DNA from: Hymenobacter sp. ISL-91
Lineage (GTDB): Bacteria > Bacteroidota > Bacteroidia > Cytophagales > Hymenobacteraceae
Reading direction: 5' to 3'
DNA length: 59,866 bases
NCBI RefSeq assembly: GCF_018613725.1
Contig: NZ_JAGGPS010000044.1
Coordinates: 1 to 59,866 of the forward strand
In this document: in pieces, positions 16,348 to 24,964 of the stretch
Layout: every line of letters starts with the position of its first letter
Numbering within the stretch: the stretch's first letter is position 1
Made by a program: the position numbers and the translations under genes
Notes under the pieces: generated by a model
What the model saw: only the letters and a program-made list of their open reading frames with translations
Database searches by the model: none
Told to the model about the DNA's origin: nothing

Positions 16348-19300
16348 TCACGCCTCCCACTCCACCACTTCTTGGGTATCGAAATAATACAGCACGCAGC
16401 GCACCTGCTCGAAGCCCAGCTGCCGGAACAGGGCGGCGTACTGCTGCAGGGGCACGCGGTGCCGGTATTCGGCGGGCGGCAGCTTGAAATCGAGCAGCGT
16501 TACGCGGCGGCCCGAGCCGTCGGGGGTGGTTTCGAACACGATGCGGTCGGGCTTGTAGTCCTGCTTGCGGGTGCCGCCCACCAGAATTTCACGCTCGGCC
16601 TCGGCCGCCACCTGGGGGCCAAAGTAGTGCGCAAGCCGCGCATCGTTGGTTACCTCGCGCAGCTTGGCCAGCAGCGCGGGGCGCTCTTGGAGGCTGATAA
16701 GGCCCTCGGCCGCGAGCTGGGCCGCCACGCGCTCTACATCGGTGGCCTGCCGTACGCGGCGCAGGGCGTAGTGCAGGCGGCGGTTCCACTCGCGCTGCTC
16801 CTGCTGCTCATCGAAATCGAATACGGTATTGGCATGCCGCCGCAGCCGCAGCCGCTGCTCCCAAGGCGTGCTGGTGAGGTTGGTGAGCAGGAGCTGGTTG
16901 CTGGTTGTCAGTTGTTGGTTGTCAGTTGTTGGTTTTTGGCTCGTTTGCTTGTTGGCCGAAGAACTACCCGCTAACAGCTCTAAGCTATCAGTTGAAGAAG
17001 ATAACGTGTAGGCCATCTGCTCATCGTTCCAGTGGCCGGTGCTTACCAGGTAGCGGTGCAGCAGCTCGGCCACTGTGCCGGCCGTTTTTTCGGAGGCGTT
17101 TTCGCCGTCGGCCTTGCTGTTGGCTTTGGTGGGCTTGGGCTTTTTGCTGATGACGTAGAGGCGGTGCTTTGGGCGGGTAAAGGCCACGTAGAGCATGTTG
17201 AGGCCCTCCAGAAAGGTTTTTTCCAGTTCCTCGGTGTACTGGGCGGCCAGGGGCGTGAGCAGCAGGTCCTGCTTCTGGTTGAGCACGGCCACGCCGGGCA
17301 TCTCGGCCACCGGGCGGTCGGCTACCTCGGGCAGCCGGCCCCAGAGTAGCGTGCCCGCAAACGGCTGCAGCGACCAATCGGCAAACGGCACAATCACCAC
17401 GCCGTAAGCGAGGCCCTTGGCCTTATGCACCGTGGTAATAGTCAGCGCGTCGCGGCCGGCCGGGGCATTGATGCTCAGGCTACTCTTCTTCTGGTCCCAG
17501 TAGGCCAGGAAGTTGTTGAGGTTGTTGCCGTAGCGCAGGCTGTACTCCAGCGTCAGGTCCAGAAACCGGAACAGGTACTCGCGCTCCGCCGCCCTGTCGA
17601 GCAGCCCAAACAGGCCCAGCAGCCGCTCGGTCAGCTCATACAGGCCCAGATTGCCGGTTTCTTTCTCCCGAAGGTCGTAACCCAGGGCGCGCAGCTCCTC
17701 AAAAAACGGCTCGGCCGACGCATCGTTGGCCAGTTCGGCCCAACGCCGGGCCCGGTTGGGGGTGGGGGCGTGGCCGCGCACCACGCGGTCAACCAGCAGC
17801 AGGGCTTCGGCACGGGCCAGCGTATCGGCGGGCCGGTTGAGCACCCGGAACACGGCCACCAGCAGGTTCACCACCTCGGCAAACTCCAACGACAGCGAAT
17901 CGGCCGAAATGATGTTGTAGCCCCGCTCTTTCAGGAATTTGGCGGTGCGGCGGCTGTTGCCGCGGGTGCGGCAGAGCACGGCAATATCCTGCAGCCGGTA
18001 GCCGTCGGCCAGCGCCTGCTGCACCAATTGCAGTGTCAGGTAGAGCGTGCTTTCGGCGTAGTCCAGGGTCTGGCCGGGCAGGTAGCCGGGCAGCGGTTCG
18101 GGCATGAAGGTGCCCTGGTCCGCATCGTAGCGGGTGGCGGGCGCGTCGTTGTCGGTAAACAGCAGCTCCACGTGGGCCCGCGCCGCCGCGCTGCCGACCG
18201 GACTCTGCTGGGTGAAGTCCGCATCAAACAGGCTCTGCACCAGCGGCAGCGCGGCGTGGGTGGCGCTTACGTGGCCGAAAAAGGCGTTGTTGAACTCAAT
18301 GATGTCGCGGCCCGAGCGGTAGTTCACGTTCAGGTTGCGGGCCTCCAGGGCGGGGGTGATAGTCTGGTAGCGGTCGGCCAGGCGCTGGCGGGTTTCGGGG
18401 GCGGGCACCCGGTCGTAGAGGTGGCTGGTTTCCTTTTTGTACAGGCGCAGAATCTGCTCCATCTCGCCGCCCCGCCAGCGGTAAATGGCCTGCTTGGCGT
18501 CGCCTACGGCCAGGTTCAGGTGGCCACTGCCCAGCGCGTTTTCCACCAGCGGCAGCAGGTTGTTCCACTGCAGCACCGAGGTGTCCTGAAACTCGTCAAT
18601 CAGCAGGTGCTGGTACCGGTCGCCCATGCGCTCATACAGGAACGGTACCGGCTCGTGCAGCACAATCTGGGCAATACGGCGGTTGAATTCGGCAATCAGC
18701 ACCACGTTCCGGTCGCGGCTGAGCTGCTCCACGGCCTTGCTCAGCTCGCTCAGCAAGCTCACCTGAAACACGTAGGGGAGCATGCCGGCCGCCAGCAGGT
18801 AGCTGGGCAGCAGCCGCGCCCGAATCTCCTGGAGGCGCTCGAAAACGTCCGTCAGGACCGGCGCGGTTGCGTCGACGGCCGCCCGCAGCGGCCCGGTTTT
18901 GGCCTTGCCGCTGTACCAGACGTTGGTTTCCACGGTTTTGAGGGCAGTAGCCGTCGGGAAGCTGGCGTCCTTGGCCGGAGCCTCCAGCCAGCGGCGCCAG
19001 TTCTGGAAGTGGCCGAAGACGCCGCCCGTGCCGCTGGCCAGGTGCTCGGCCTGCAGCCCGGCGTCGGCCAGCGCGTCGAGAGCCAGGGCGGCCGTTTGCT
19101 GCACCAGCGCCTCAATTTCGCGCTGTCGGGCCCGCAGACCCTCATGCAGCCGCCGGTAATCGGCCAGGCTCAGTACCTGCAACTGCTGCATGGCCTCGTG
19201 CACCGGCTCGCTCAGCAAAAACTGCCCAAACTCGACCAACTCTTCGGGCAGGTTGTTCCAGCTCTTACCTTCTTCCGCTTTATTAAGCGCAAAATCGGAA

Positions 19301-19845
19301 ATGGTGCGCGACAGCAGCTCGGCGTTCGGGTCACGGTTCACGCGATCGAGCACCAGGGCCACCGCGCCCTGCAGTACCAGGGAGCTGTCCAGCTCCACCT
19401 CAAACGTGGCCGGCAGCCCCAACTCGCGGGTAAAGGCCGTGACAATTCGCTGTACAAACGAGTCGATGGTGCTTACCGCAAAGTCGGCGTAGTGGTAGAG
19501 CGCCAGCCGGAATGTGGCCGCCGCCCGCTCGCGCAGCACCCGCTCGCGCTCTTCGGCCGCTTCCAGGTGGGCCAGCGGCCCCTCGGCGGCTAGCTCCTGA
19601 GCAATATCGGCCAGCAGTGGGTCGTGCTGGCCCTCGGGCAGGCGCGCAAACTGCCGCAACGCCCCCAGTATCCGCTGCTTCATCTCGCCCGCTGCGTCGT
19701 TGGTGAACGTGATGGCCAGAATGCTTTTGAAGTAGCCCGCCTCCTCTGAGCCCAGCGCCAGCTTCAGGTATTCCTTGGTCAGCTGGTAGGTTTTGCCCGA
19801 GCCAGCCGAGGAGGAGTAAATGCGGAAGGTGGGCTTTGAGGGCAT
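16348..19845 (-). CDS. addA: AddA-like UvrD helicase-nuclease subunit
   Basis: A 1165-residue superfamily I helicase with C-terminal nuclease, forming the ATP-driven motor of an AddAB/RecBCD-type complex. Walker A is SSAGSGKTYQ (residues 12-20), followed by ITFTNDAAGEM (motif Ia), LIDEFQDTS (motif II), VGDAKQAIYRWRGG (motif III), TTVHKAKGL (motif V) and VAFTRPKHRLYV (motif VI). The nuclease motif with LLDFKL lies near residue 1118. An in-frame repeat (16897-16995) sits between the helicase and nuclease parts. It is the expected partner of the addB-like gene at 11016-14120. Confidence 0.87.
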   Translation of the reverse strand: MPSKPTFRIYSSSAGSGKTYQLTKEYLKLALGSEEAGYFKSILAITFTNDAAGEMKQRILGALRQFARLPEGQHDPLLADIAQELAAEGPLAHLEAAEERERVLRERAAATFRLALYHYADFAVSTIDSFVQRIVTAFTRELGLPATFEVELDSSLVLQGAVALVLDRVNRDPNAELLSRTISDFALNKAEEGKSWNNLPEELVEFGQFLLSEPVHEAMQQLQVLSLADYRRLHEGLRARQREIEALVQQTAALALDALADAGLQAEHLASGTGGVFGHFQNWRRWLEAPAKDASFPTATALKTVETNVWYSGKAKTGPLRAAVDATAPVLTDVFERLQEIRARLLPSYLLAAGMLPYVFQVSLLSELSKAVEQLSRDRNVVLIAEFNRRIAQIVLHEPVPFLYERMGDRYQHLLIDEFQDTSVLQWNNLLPLVENALGSGHLNLAVGDAKQAIYRWRGGEMEQILRLYKKETSHLYDRVPAPETRQRLADRYQTITPALEARNLNVNYRSGRDIIEFNNAFFGHVSATHAALPLVQSLFDADFTQQSPVGSAAARAHVELLFTDNDAPATRYDADQGTFMPEPLPGYLPGQTLDYAESTLYLTLQLVQQALADGYRLQDIAVLCRTRGNSRRTAKFLKERGYNIISADSLSLEFAEVVNLLVAVFRVLNRPADTLARAEALLLVDRVVRGHAPTPNRARRWAELANDASAEPFFEELRALGYDLREKETGNLGLYELTERLLGLFGLLDRAAEREYLFRFLDLTLEYSLRYGNNLNNFLAYWDQKKSSLSINAPAGRDALTITTVHKAKGLAYGVVIVPFADWSLQPFAGTLLWGRLPEVADRPVAEMPGVAVLNQKQDLLLTPLAAQYTEELEKTFLEGLNMLYVAFTRPKHRLYVISKKPKPTKANSKADGENASEKTAGTVAELLHRYLVSTGHWNDEQMAYTLSSSTDSLELLAGSSSANKQTSQKPTTDNQQLTTSNQLLLTNLTSTPWEQRLRLRRHANTVFDFDEQQEQREWNRRLHYALRRVRQATDVERVAAQLAAEGLISLQERPALLAKLREVTNDARLAHYFGPQVAAEAEREILVGGTRKQDYKPDRIVFETTPDGSGRRVTLLDFKLPPAEYRHRVPLQQYAALFRQLGFEQVRCVLYYFDTQEVVEWEA
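16897..16995. repeat. In-frame diverged palindromic repeat inside addA-like gene
   Basis: One arm (16897-16928) is built of GTTGCTGGTTGTCAGTTG units like that in the addB-like gene. The other arm (16971-16995) is degenerate but still matches about 17 of 25 positions of the addB right arm. The frame is open throughout and encodes Thr/Asn/Gln/Ser-rich text. Confidence 0.65.
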
Positions 19846-19864
19846 GGAGGGAACGAGTAAATAC

Positions 19865-19872
19865 CAAAGGTA
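19865..19872 (-). promoter_or_regulatory. -7 element for addA-like gene
   Basis: Exact TACCTTTG on the minus strand, about 20 nt upstream of the ATG. No TTG at the expected -33 distance. Confidence 0.45.
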
Positions 19873-19881
19873 TAAAGGGCC

Positions 19882-20607
19882 CTACTTCTCCTCAGCAGAT
19901 TGAGCCGGAGCGGAGGGTGGGGCCTCAACGGCTACCTTAGCGGCACCGGCGCGCGCCACCATCACCTGCCGGCCTATATCAGCTAGGTTGCGGCTTTCGT
20001 AAATTTTCATGGCCGTTGATACGTCGATGGCCTGACGGGTCTGATCGTCCAAATCGAACGTAAGCGTAATAAAATTCAGGTGTACGCCTAGGGGCTCCAG
20101 CACCTTATTGGATTGCAGCAACAAGTCGTTCTCGATGTCAGCCTGGTCCAGCTCCACAATGTCCTCGTTCAGAAAAAGGGCCTTGCTCACATCCCGGATG
20201 CGCTTATCAATAACTACGTTCTCCGCTCCTTCGAAGGCCCGTGGGTTTAGGGCATCTTCGCTGTCGGCATCGGCATTGGCCTTGCCCAGAAACTTAGCCT
20301 GCCGGATAAATACCAGCGGGTCGATAATAGAGTAATCGTAATCGATGTGGACGGCGGCCCGCACCCGGTCTTTCAGGTTAGTGATAAAGCGGCTGTCGCC
20401 CTGCATAGGGAAGTTGGGGATGACGACCTTCATAAAGCAGGGGTTCATAGTGCCTTTGGGTACGGCATTGCCAGCGGCTATCAGCTCCCATTTTTTGCCG
20501 CAGTCGTCCGATACAACTACCTGCTGGTTGGATTTGGCGTAGTTGCAGCCATTCAGCAGCAGCGTGGTAGCTGCCGAGCTTATGAGGGTAAATACAGAAA
20601 TACGCAT
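19882..20607 (-). CDS. Lipoprotein with SPFH/band 7-like domain
   Basis: A 241-residue protein with a lipobox LLLNGC (Cys21), so probably exported and lipid-anchored. The text after it resembles SPFH (prohibitin/stomatin) domains: RVRAAVHIDYDYSIIDPLVFIRQ, then RIRDVSKALF and the strand/helix part LGVHLNFITLTFDLDDQTRQAID. The C-terminus is Ala/Pro/Glu-rich. SPFH proteins assemble into membrane rings; the typical forms have an N-terminal transmembrane helix, and here a lipid anchor replaces it. The assignment is by pattern only and may be wrong. Confidence 0.55.
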   Translation of the reverse strand: MRISVFTLISSAATTLLLNGCNYAKSNQQVVVSDDCGKKWELIAAGNAVPKGTMNPCFMKVVIPNFPMQGDSRFITNLKDRVRAAVHIDYDYSIIDPLVFIRQAKFLGKANADADSEDALNPRAFEGAENVVIDKRIRDVSKALFLNEDIVELDQADIENDLLLQSNKVLEPLGVHLNFITLTFDLDDQTRQAIDVSTAMKIYESRNLADIGRQVMVARAGAAKVAVEAPPSAPAQSAEEK

Positions 20608-20655
20608 GGTGCTTGGAAAGCAGGAAGGAAGGGCGAAGCCCGCGCAAGATAGTTA

Positions 20656-21090
20656 TTATAGGGGCTGCTGTACCGGCCCCCACAAGTAGTCCCGCATCCC
20701 GGCCTCAATGCGCAGAGGCCGCTTGCTGATGGGGTCCAGCAGCACCCATTGCGTCTCGGCTTCGCAGAGCAGCTTGCCGTCGGCGGCGCGCTCGATGCGC
20801 ACGAAGCGCTGGCACTGGGCGCCGCGTACCTCGCCAATCCAGGTAGTGCAGCGTAACTCGTCGTGTAGCAGGGCCGGGTGGCGGTACTGGATGCGGTGCT
20901 CGCGCACCACCCATATATAAGAGTGGCCGGGCGTGCCGGGCGGGTAGGCGGCCTGCCAGTGCGCGGCGGCCGTGTCCTGCACCCAGCGCACATACTGCAC
21001 GTTGTTGGCGTGGTCGAGGTCGTCGATGTCGGCGGGCTGCACCGTGAGGGTATGGGCGAAGCGGAAGGCGGGGGTGGCGGGCGTATCCAT
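20656..21090 (-). CDS. Acyl-CoA thioesterase, hotdog fold
   Basis: A 144-residue thioesterase of the 4-hydroxybenzoyl-CoA thioesterase/YbgC type. The motif DIDDLDHANNVQYVRWVQD holds the catalytic Asp and the conserved His-Ala-Asn-Asn run near residues 20-40. The middle part IQYRHPALLHDELRCTTW fits the hotdog helix/sheet. It hydrolyses acyl-CoA thioesters; the chain length is unknown. The start is the ATG at 21090, with a TTG nine nt upstream rejected. A -7 element ends 6 nt from the ATG, so the message may be nearly leaderless. Confidence 0.85.
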   Translation of the reverse strand: MDTPATPAFRFAHTLTVQPADIDDLDHANNVQYVRWVQDTAAAHWQAAYPPGTPGHSYIWVVREHRIQYRHPALLHDELRCTTWIGEVRGAQCQRFVRIERAADGKLLCEAETQWVLLDPISKRPLRIEAGMRDYLWGPVQQPL

Positions 21091-21096
21091 AGCGGC

Positions 21097-21104
21097 CAAA
21101 GGTA
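21097..21104 (-). promoter_or_regulatory. -7 element for thioesterase gene
   Basis: Exact TACCTTTG on the minus strand, with only 6 nt between its end and the ATG at 21090. Suggests a leaderless or near-leaderless transcript. Confidence 0.45.
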
Positions 21105-21227
21105 CGGCAGGTGGGCTGTAGCTTCGCGCCGTTATTTGCCCGCCGGGCAGCCAGAGGCAACGGCCTCTGACACACTAAAATTTAACACTTGACGTTGCGC
21201 CGGAGGCTTACTTCTAAAATATACCTG

Positions 21228-21235
21228 TATATTTG
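21228..21235 (+). promoter_or_regulatory. -7 element for cspA
   Basis: TATATTTG matches TAnnTTTG. Transcription from here would give a leader of about 110 nt before the cold-shock gene, as is usual for cold-shock mRNAs. Confidence 0.5.
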
Positions 21236-21351
21236 ATGCAAGTTAAGAATAAGCGGTTTCGTTGCCCGGTTGTGTTTCTGTCAAAAGATGCGCCAATCAA
21301 GCTCAGACAGCTTTTCTTGCTACAAAACATCCATCATCATCAAGAGTACCC

Positions 21352-21543
21352 ATGCAGACAGGAACTGTAAAATTCTTCAACGAGACCAAAGGTTTTGGTT
21401 TCATCAAAGTGGACGAGACCGGCGAAGACGTTTTCGTACACGTAACCGAGTGCATCGACGAAATCCGCGACCAGGACAAAGTTGAGTTCGAAATCGCCCA
21501 GGGCCGCAAAGGTCCTAACGCTGTTAAAGTAAAGCTCGCCTAA
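21352..21543 (+). CDS. cspA: Cold-shock protein
   Basis: A 63-residue single cold-shock domain that binds single-stranded RNA and DNA. RNP1 is KGFGFIKV (near residues 13-20) and RNP2 is VFVHVTE (near 27-33). The ATG at 21352 lies after a long untranslated leader, while an upstream in-frame start at 21262 would add a non-conserved extension. A strong terminator follows 26 bp after the stop. A DEAD-box helicase gene follows on the same strand. This pairing is common in cold-response loci. Confidence 0.93.
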   Translation: MQTGTVKFFNETKGFGFIKVDETGEDVFVHVTECIDEIRDQDKVEFEIAQGRKGPNAVKVKLA

Positions 21544-21568
21544 GCGACCTTCTTTTTAGATAGCATAG

Positions 21569-21602
21569 AAAGCAGGCTCCCTATTAGGGAGCCTGCTTTT
21601 TT
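21569..21602 (+). terminator. Rho-independent terminator after cspA
   Basis: Perfect 14-bp stem (21569-21582 with 21586-21599), a 3-nt loop and a T-rich tail. Confidence 0.9.
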
Positions 21603-21691
21603 GGTTGGGGTTGAGACTGGGACTAATTTGGATAAAAGCGTCTGTCATCATTGATTGCCAATCATTATTCGCTTTTCCCGTTAAAAAACCC

Positions 21692-21699
21692 TACCTTTG
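21692..21699 (+). promoter_or_regulatory. -7 element for DEAD-box helicase gene
   Basis: TACCTTTG, exact match. The predicted leader before the ATG at 21879 is about 175 nt, long enough for temperature-dependent structure. No clear -33 TTG. Confidence 0.45.
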
Positions 21700-21878
21700 C
21701 ACCCGCATTTGAGAACGGCCACGTTCCGCGCAGCTTCGAGCTGCCTATAGAAACTTGTTGGGCCGGCTTTGTCTTCCGTCCGTTGTTCCGTCACTCGTCG
21801 TTGTGGAGAGAGTGGGAGAAGAGCGTCGCTGAATCCGCTGTTTTCAGAGCTTATCTCTCTCACTCCATTAACACTGAT

Positions 21879-23795
21879 ATGGAACAGGAAACCCAAAAAA
21901 CCAAGTTCAGCGAGCTGACGCTTTCTGAAGAAATGCAGCGTGCCATTACCGAAGTAGGCTACGAAGAAGCCTCGCCTATCCAGGCCGGCGCTATTCCAGC
22001 CCTGCTCGGTGGCCGCGACGTTATCGGCCAGGCCCAGACGGGCACCGGCAAAACGGCCGCCTTCTCTATCCCCGCCATCGAGCTGGTCGACACCGACTCG
22101 CGCGAAGTGCAGTGCCTCGTGCTCTGCCCTACCCGCGAACTGGCGGTGCAGGTATCGGGCGAAATCCAGAAACTCGGCAAGTACAAGCGCGGCCTGGCCG
22201 TGGTGCCGATTTACGGCGGCTCCAGCTACGACCGTCAGTTCCGGGCTTTGGAGCGCGGCGTGCAAATTGTTATCGGCACACCCGGCCGCGTGATGGACCA
22301 CATCGAGCGTGGCACGCTTAAGCTGGAGCACTGCAAAATGATTATCCTCGATGAGGCCGACGAGATGCTCGACATGGGCTTCCGCGACGACATCGAGACG
22401 GTGCTCAAAAAGATGCCTGAGCAGCGCCAGACGGTATTTTTCTCCGCCACGATGAGCAAGCCCATCATGGAGATGACCAAGCGCTACCAGAAGGAGCCGC
22501 AAATCGTGAAGGTGAACCATCAGGAAATGACGGTTACCAACATCGAGCAGAGCTACTTCGAGGTGCGCGGTCCGCAGAAAAAGGACGTGCTGACCCGCCT
22601 CATTGATATGTACAATATCAAGTCGGGCATTGTATTCGCCAACACCAAGCGCATGGTCGACGACATCGTGGGCGACCTGCAGGCCAAGGGCTACTTCGCC
22701 GAGGGCCTGCACGGCGACATGGGCCAGCAGCAGCGCCAGAACACGCTCGACAAGTTCCGTAAGGGCACGCTCGAAATTCTGGTAGCCACCGACGTAGCTG
22801 CCCGCGGCATCGACGTAGAGAACGTGGAAGTAGTGGTAAACTACGACCTGCCCGCCGACGAAGAGTACTATGTACACCGCATCGGCCGCACCGGCCGCGC
22901 CGGCAAGCAGGGCAAAGCCTTCACCTTCGTGAGCGGCCGCGACATCTACAAGCTGCGCGACATCATGCGCTTCACCAAGGCCACCATCAAGCAGGAGCGC
23001 GTGCCGTCGTTTGAGGATGTGTCGGAAGTGAAAACTACGCTCATGCTCGCTTCTATTAAGGAGGTAATCGAGAAGGGCAACCTCGACAAGTACGTGAGTC
23101 GCGTACAGCGCCTGATCGACCAGAGCATCGACGAAAGCATTACTTCCCTCGACATTGCAGCCGCGCTGCTGAAGATGACGATGAAGGAAGACAAGCGGGC
23201 CCAGGAAAGCCTCGACGCCAGCCGCGGCCAGGCTGCGCCCCGCGCCGGCTTCACCCGCCTGTTTGTAACGATGGGTAAGAAAGACCGCCTGCACCCCCGC
23301 GACATTGTGGACCTGATTGCCGAAAATACCAGCCTCTCGGCTGCTAAAGTGGGTGACATTGCCCTCTACGACAAGTTTAGCTTCGTGGAGGTGCCCAACG
23401 ATTTCGTGCAGGAAATCATCGAACAGCTTGGTCGTAGCTCCATCCAGGGCCGTCCGGTAGCATTCAATATTGCTACTCCCGTTCAGGAGGGAGATGCGCA
23501 GCAGGAAGGTGGCAACCGCGGTGGCGGCGACCGTCCGCGCCGGGGCCCCGGTGGTTTCGGTGGCGGCGAGCGGCGCGAAGGCGGTGGCTCGTACGGCGGC
23601 GGCAACCGCGGCGGCAGCTACGGCGACCGGCGTGAGGGCGGCAGCTCGTACGGCGGTGGCAACCGCGGCGGCTCGTATGGCAATAGTGGTGGCAACCGCT
23701 ATGGAAGCAGCCGCGAAGGTGGTAACTCGTACGGCGGCAACCGCGGTGGCAGCAGCTTCGGCGGCGGCTACAAAGGCAAGCGTCGCGACGACTAA
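21879..23795 (+). CDS. deaD: DEAD-box RNA helicase with DbpA-type domain and Gly/Arg tail
   Basis: A 638-residue ATP-dependent RNA helicase of the CsdA/DeaD type. The Q motif and [11 protein letters not shown] (near residue 52) start the RecA core. DEADEMLDMGF (near 158), SAT (near 188) and [10 protein letters not shown] (near 335) follow. A DbpA-like RNA-binding domain (FTRLFVTMGKKDRLHP, near 458-515) targets structured RNA. The last 100 residues are a low-complexity tail rich in Gly, Arg, Ser, Tyr with SYGGGNRGG repeats. It probably unwinds mRNA or rRNA structure in the cold. The ATG at 21879 is chosen over an upstream extension with no conserved text. Confidence 0.92.
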   Translation: MEQETQKTKFSELTLSEEMQRAITEVGYEEASPIQAGAIPALLGGRDVIGQAQTGTGKTAAFSIPAIELVDTDSREVQCLVLCPTRELAVQVSGEIQKLGKYKRGLAVVPIYGGSSYDRQFRALERGVQIVIGTPGRVMDHIERGTLKLEHCKMIILDEADEMLDMGFRDDIETVLKKMPEQRQTVFFSATMSKPIMEMTKRYQKEPQIVKVNHQEMTVTNIEQSYFEVRGPQKKDVLTRLIDMYNIKSGIVFANTKRMVDDIVGDLQAKGYFAEGLHGDMGQQQRQNTLDKFRKGTLEILVATDVAARGIDVENVEVVVNYDLPADEEYYVHRIGRTGRAGKQGKAFTFVSGRDIYKLRDIMRFTKATIKQERVPSFEDVSEVKTTLMLASIKEVIEKGNLDKYVSRVQRLIDQSIDESITSLDIAAALLKMTMKEDKRAQESLDASRGQAAPRAGFTRLFVTMGKKDRLHPRDIVDLIAENTSLSAAKVGDIALYDKFSFVEVPNDFVQEIIEQLGRSSIQGRPVAFNIATPVQEGDAQQEGGNRGGGDRPRRGPGGFGGGERREGGGSYGGGNRGGSYGDRREGGSSYGGGNRGGSYGNSGGNRYGSSREGGNSYGGNRGGSSFGGGYKGKRRDD

Positions 23796-23846
23796 CATTG
23801 CTCCAGCAGCTGTAAGAACTGCCGTTGCTTAACAGCACAGCTTTTC

Positions 23847-23880
23847 AAAAGAGGGCGTTTCTACCGAAACGTCCTCTTTT
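23847..23880 (+). terminator. Terminator after DEAD-box helicase gene
   Basis: 14-bp stem with one G-U pair (23847-23860 with 23867-23880), 6-nt loop and a TTTT tail. Confidence 0.85.
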
Positions 23881-24056
23881 ACGTTTGTGGTCAGTTGGTA
23901 GAATTTAAACCAAGGATATTGCTGATCAAAACCCACTTAGATACAAACTGGCCGCCAGATACGACACGCTACAGGAGCAGGGCTAACCCCTGCATTGCGC
24001 TGGAAGAACTCCCACTGCAACGTGGGCTGACAACAAGTTTCTGAACGGCTTTTATA

Positions 24057-24099
24057 CTGCAAAACGCCCCCACCTTGTTCAGATGGGGGCGTTTTGCAG
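24057..24099. terminator. Bidirectional terminator, 16-bp stem
   Basis: Perfect 16-bp stem (24057-24072 with 24084-24099), 11-nt loop, T/A-rich flanks. It lies 57 bp past the stop of the minus-strand PA2169-type gene. Confidence 0.85.
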
Positions 24100-24155
24100 T
24101 TTGGTTTCAGGCCGAAACCAAACCTGGCAGCTTCTTTGGGTGCTGCACTTAAAAC

Positions 24156-24602
24156 CTACTTCGAGGCGTCGCGCAGATTGCGGATTTCGTCGTGGGCCTG
24201 CTTGATGCCCGCCGCCTGCTTGTCGATAACCGTTTTGAGCGTAGCTGGAATATCCTGCATTTTCATGGCCTTCTCGTAAGCCGCCTTGGCGTAATCTTCA
24301 CCCCGCTCGCACTCGGCTAGAATGGCATGGCGGTCTTTGCCGGTTATCATACCCTTCAGGTTGATGAAGGCGCGGTGTACGGCGCTGGTGATGGACGACT
24401 CCTCGTCGGGCTTCAGGTCGAGCTTGAACATCTGGTCTTCCAGCTCGGTGATGTAGCTGGAACGCTGAGCCGCGTATTTTTTGAAGAGGTCTTTCAGGTC
24501 GGCGCCCTCTACGTCGGTCATTGCCTCGGCGTAGCCTTTCTGGCCGTCCTTCAGGGTTTCAATCAGTTCGTTGAGGCCGGCTTGCAATACTTTGGAATCC
24601 AT
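24156..24602 (-). CDS. PA2169-family four-helix-bundle protein (DUF2383)
   Basis: A 148-residue helical protein with the DUF2383/PA2169 pattern: an N-terminal LNELIETLKDGQKGYAEA helix, then paired helices containing YITELEDQMFKLDL and ILAECERGEDYAKAAYEKAM. These resemble ferritin-like bundles and are often linked to stress. Possible metal ligands (Glu residues in helices 1 and 4) are visible, but function is not established. It is followed by a strong terminator on its 3' side. The ATG at 24602 gives the standard length. Confidence 0.85.
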   Translation of the reverse strand: MDSKVLQAGLNELIETLKDGQKGYAEAMTDVEGADLKDLFKKYAAQRSSYITELEDQMFKLDLKPDEESSITSAVHRAFINLKGMITGKDRHAILAECERGEDYAKAAYEKAMKMQDIPATLKTVIDKQAAGIKQAHDEIRNLRDASK

Positions 24603-24964
24603 AGGAAAAGGAAGTTAAGGTAAGAAATGGGAGAATCGGTAATGCCTCTCTTTACTCCTAAAACAGACGTGGGGTTGCCTTATCTGTCCAGCCTGGGTTG
24701 AGGCGCCAAGTGAGTGGCATGGTAGCAGAACAGTAGGCTTCGACAAGCTATTCGTAATGCTTGAGCTTGGTAAAATACTGTTGTTGATTCCTGTTTAAAA
24801 AATGAAAACCGACTGCTCCAAACAGGCAGTAAGTAGCTAAGTGGATTTGAAAAGTGCAAATAACCAAGAACTTACACTCAGCTTATCTAAACGGTATAAG
24901 GGGACAGGCGTATTATTTACCAGTCTGTTATTCATCATTCTACCATCAGTAACCCCACCCTGCC
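24603..24964. other. Intergenic region between divergent genes
   Basis: The 362-bp stretch lies between the PA2169-type gene (minus) and the disordered-protein gene (plus), so it should hold both promoters. I see no exact TAnnTTTG element for either gene and no repeats or ORFs. The AT content is higher than in the coding regions. Confidence 0.4.

Larger units (their letters stand above)
23796..24155. other. Gap between helicase and PA2169 genes, possible structured RNA
   Basis: No open reading frame is credible. After the helicase terminator there are two small hairpins (GCAGGG with CCCTGC near 23977-23995; CCCAC with GTGGG near 24011-24026) and then the strong 16-bp terminator hairpin at 24057-24099. 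The order hairpins-then-terminator fits a small RNA, but no clear promoter is visible. Confidence 0.35.

Noticed and set aside
17425..19593. 722-codon open frame antisense to the addA-like gene
   Set aside because: High-GC shadow frame of a gene with complete helicase motifs. Translation is Gln/Val/Gly-rich with no fold signal.
21681..23798. 705-codon open frame antisense to the DEAD-box helicase gene
   Set aside because: It mirrors the helicase codon bias and has no recognisable domain. The sense frame has all helicase motifs.
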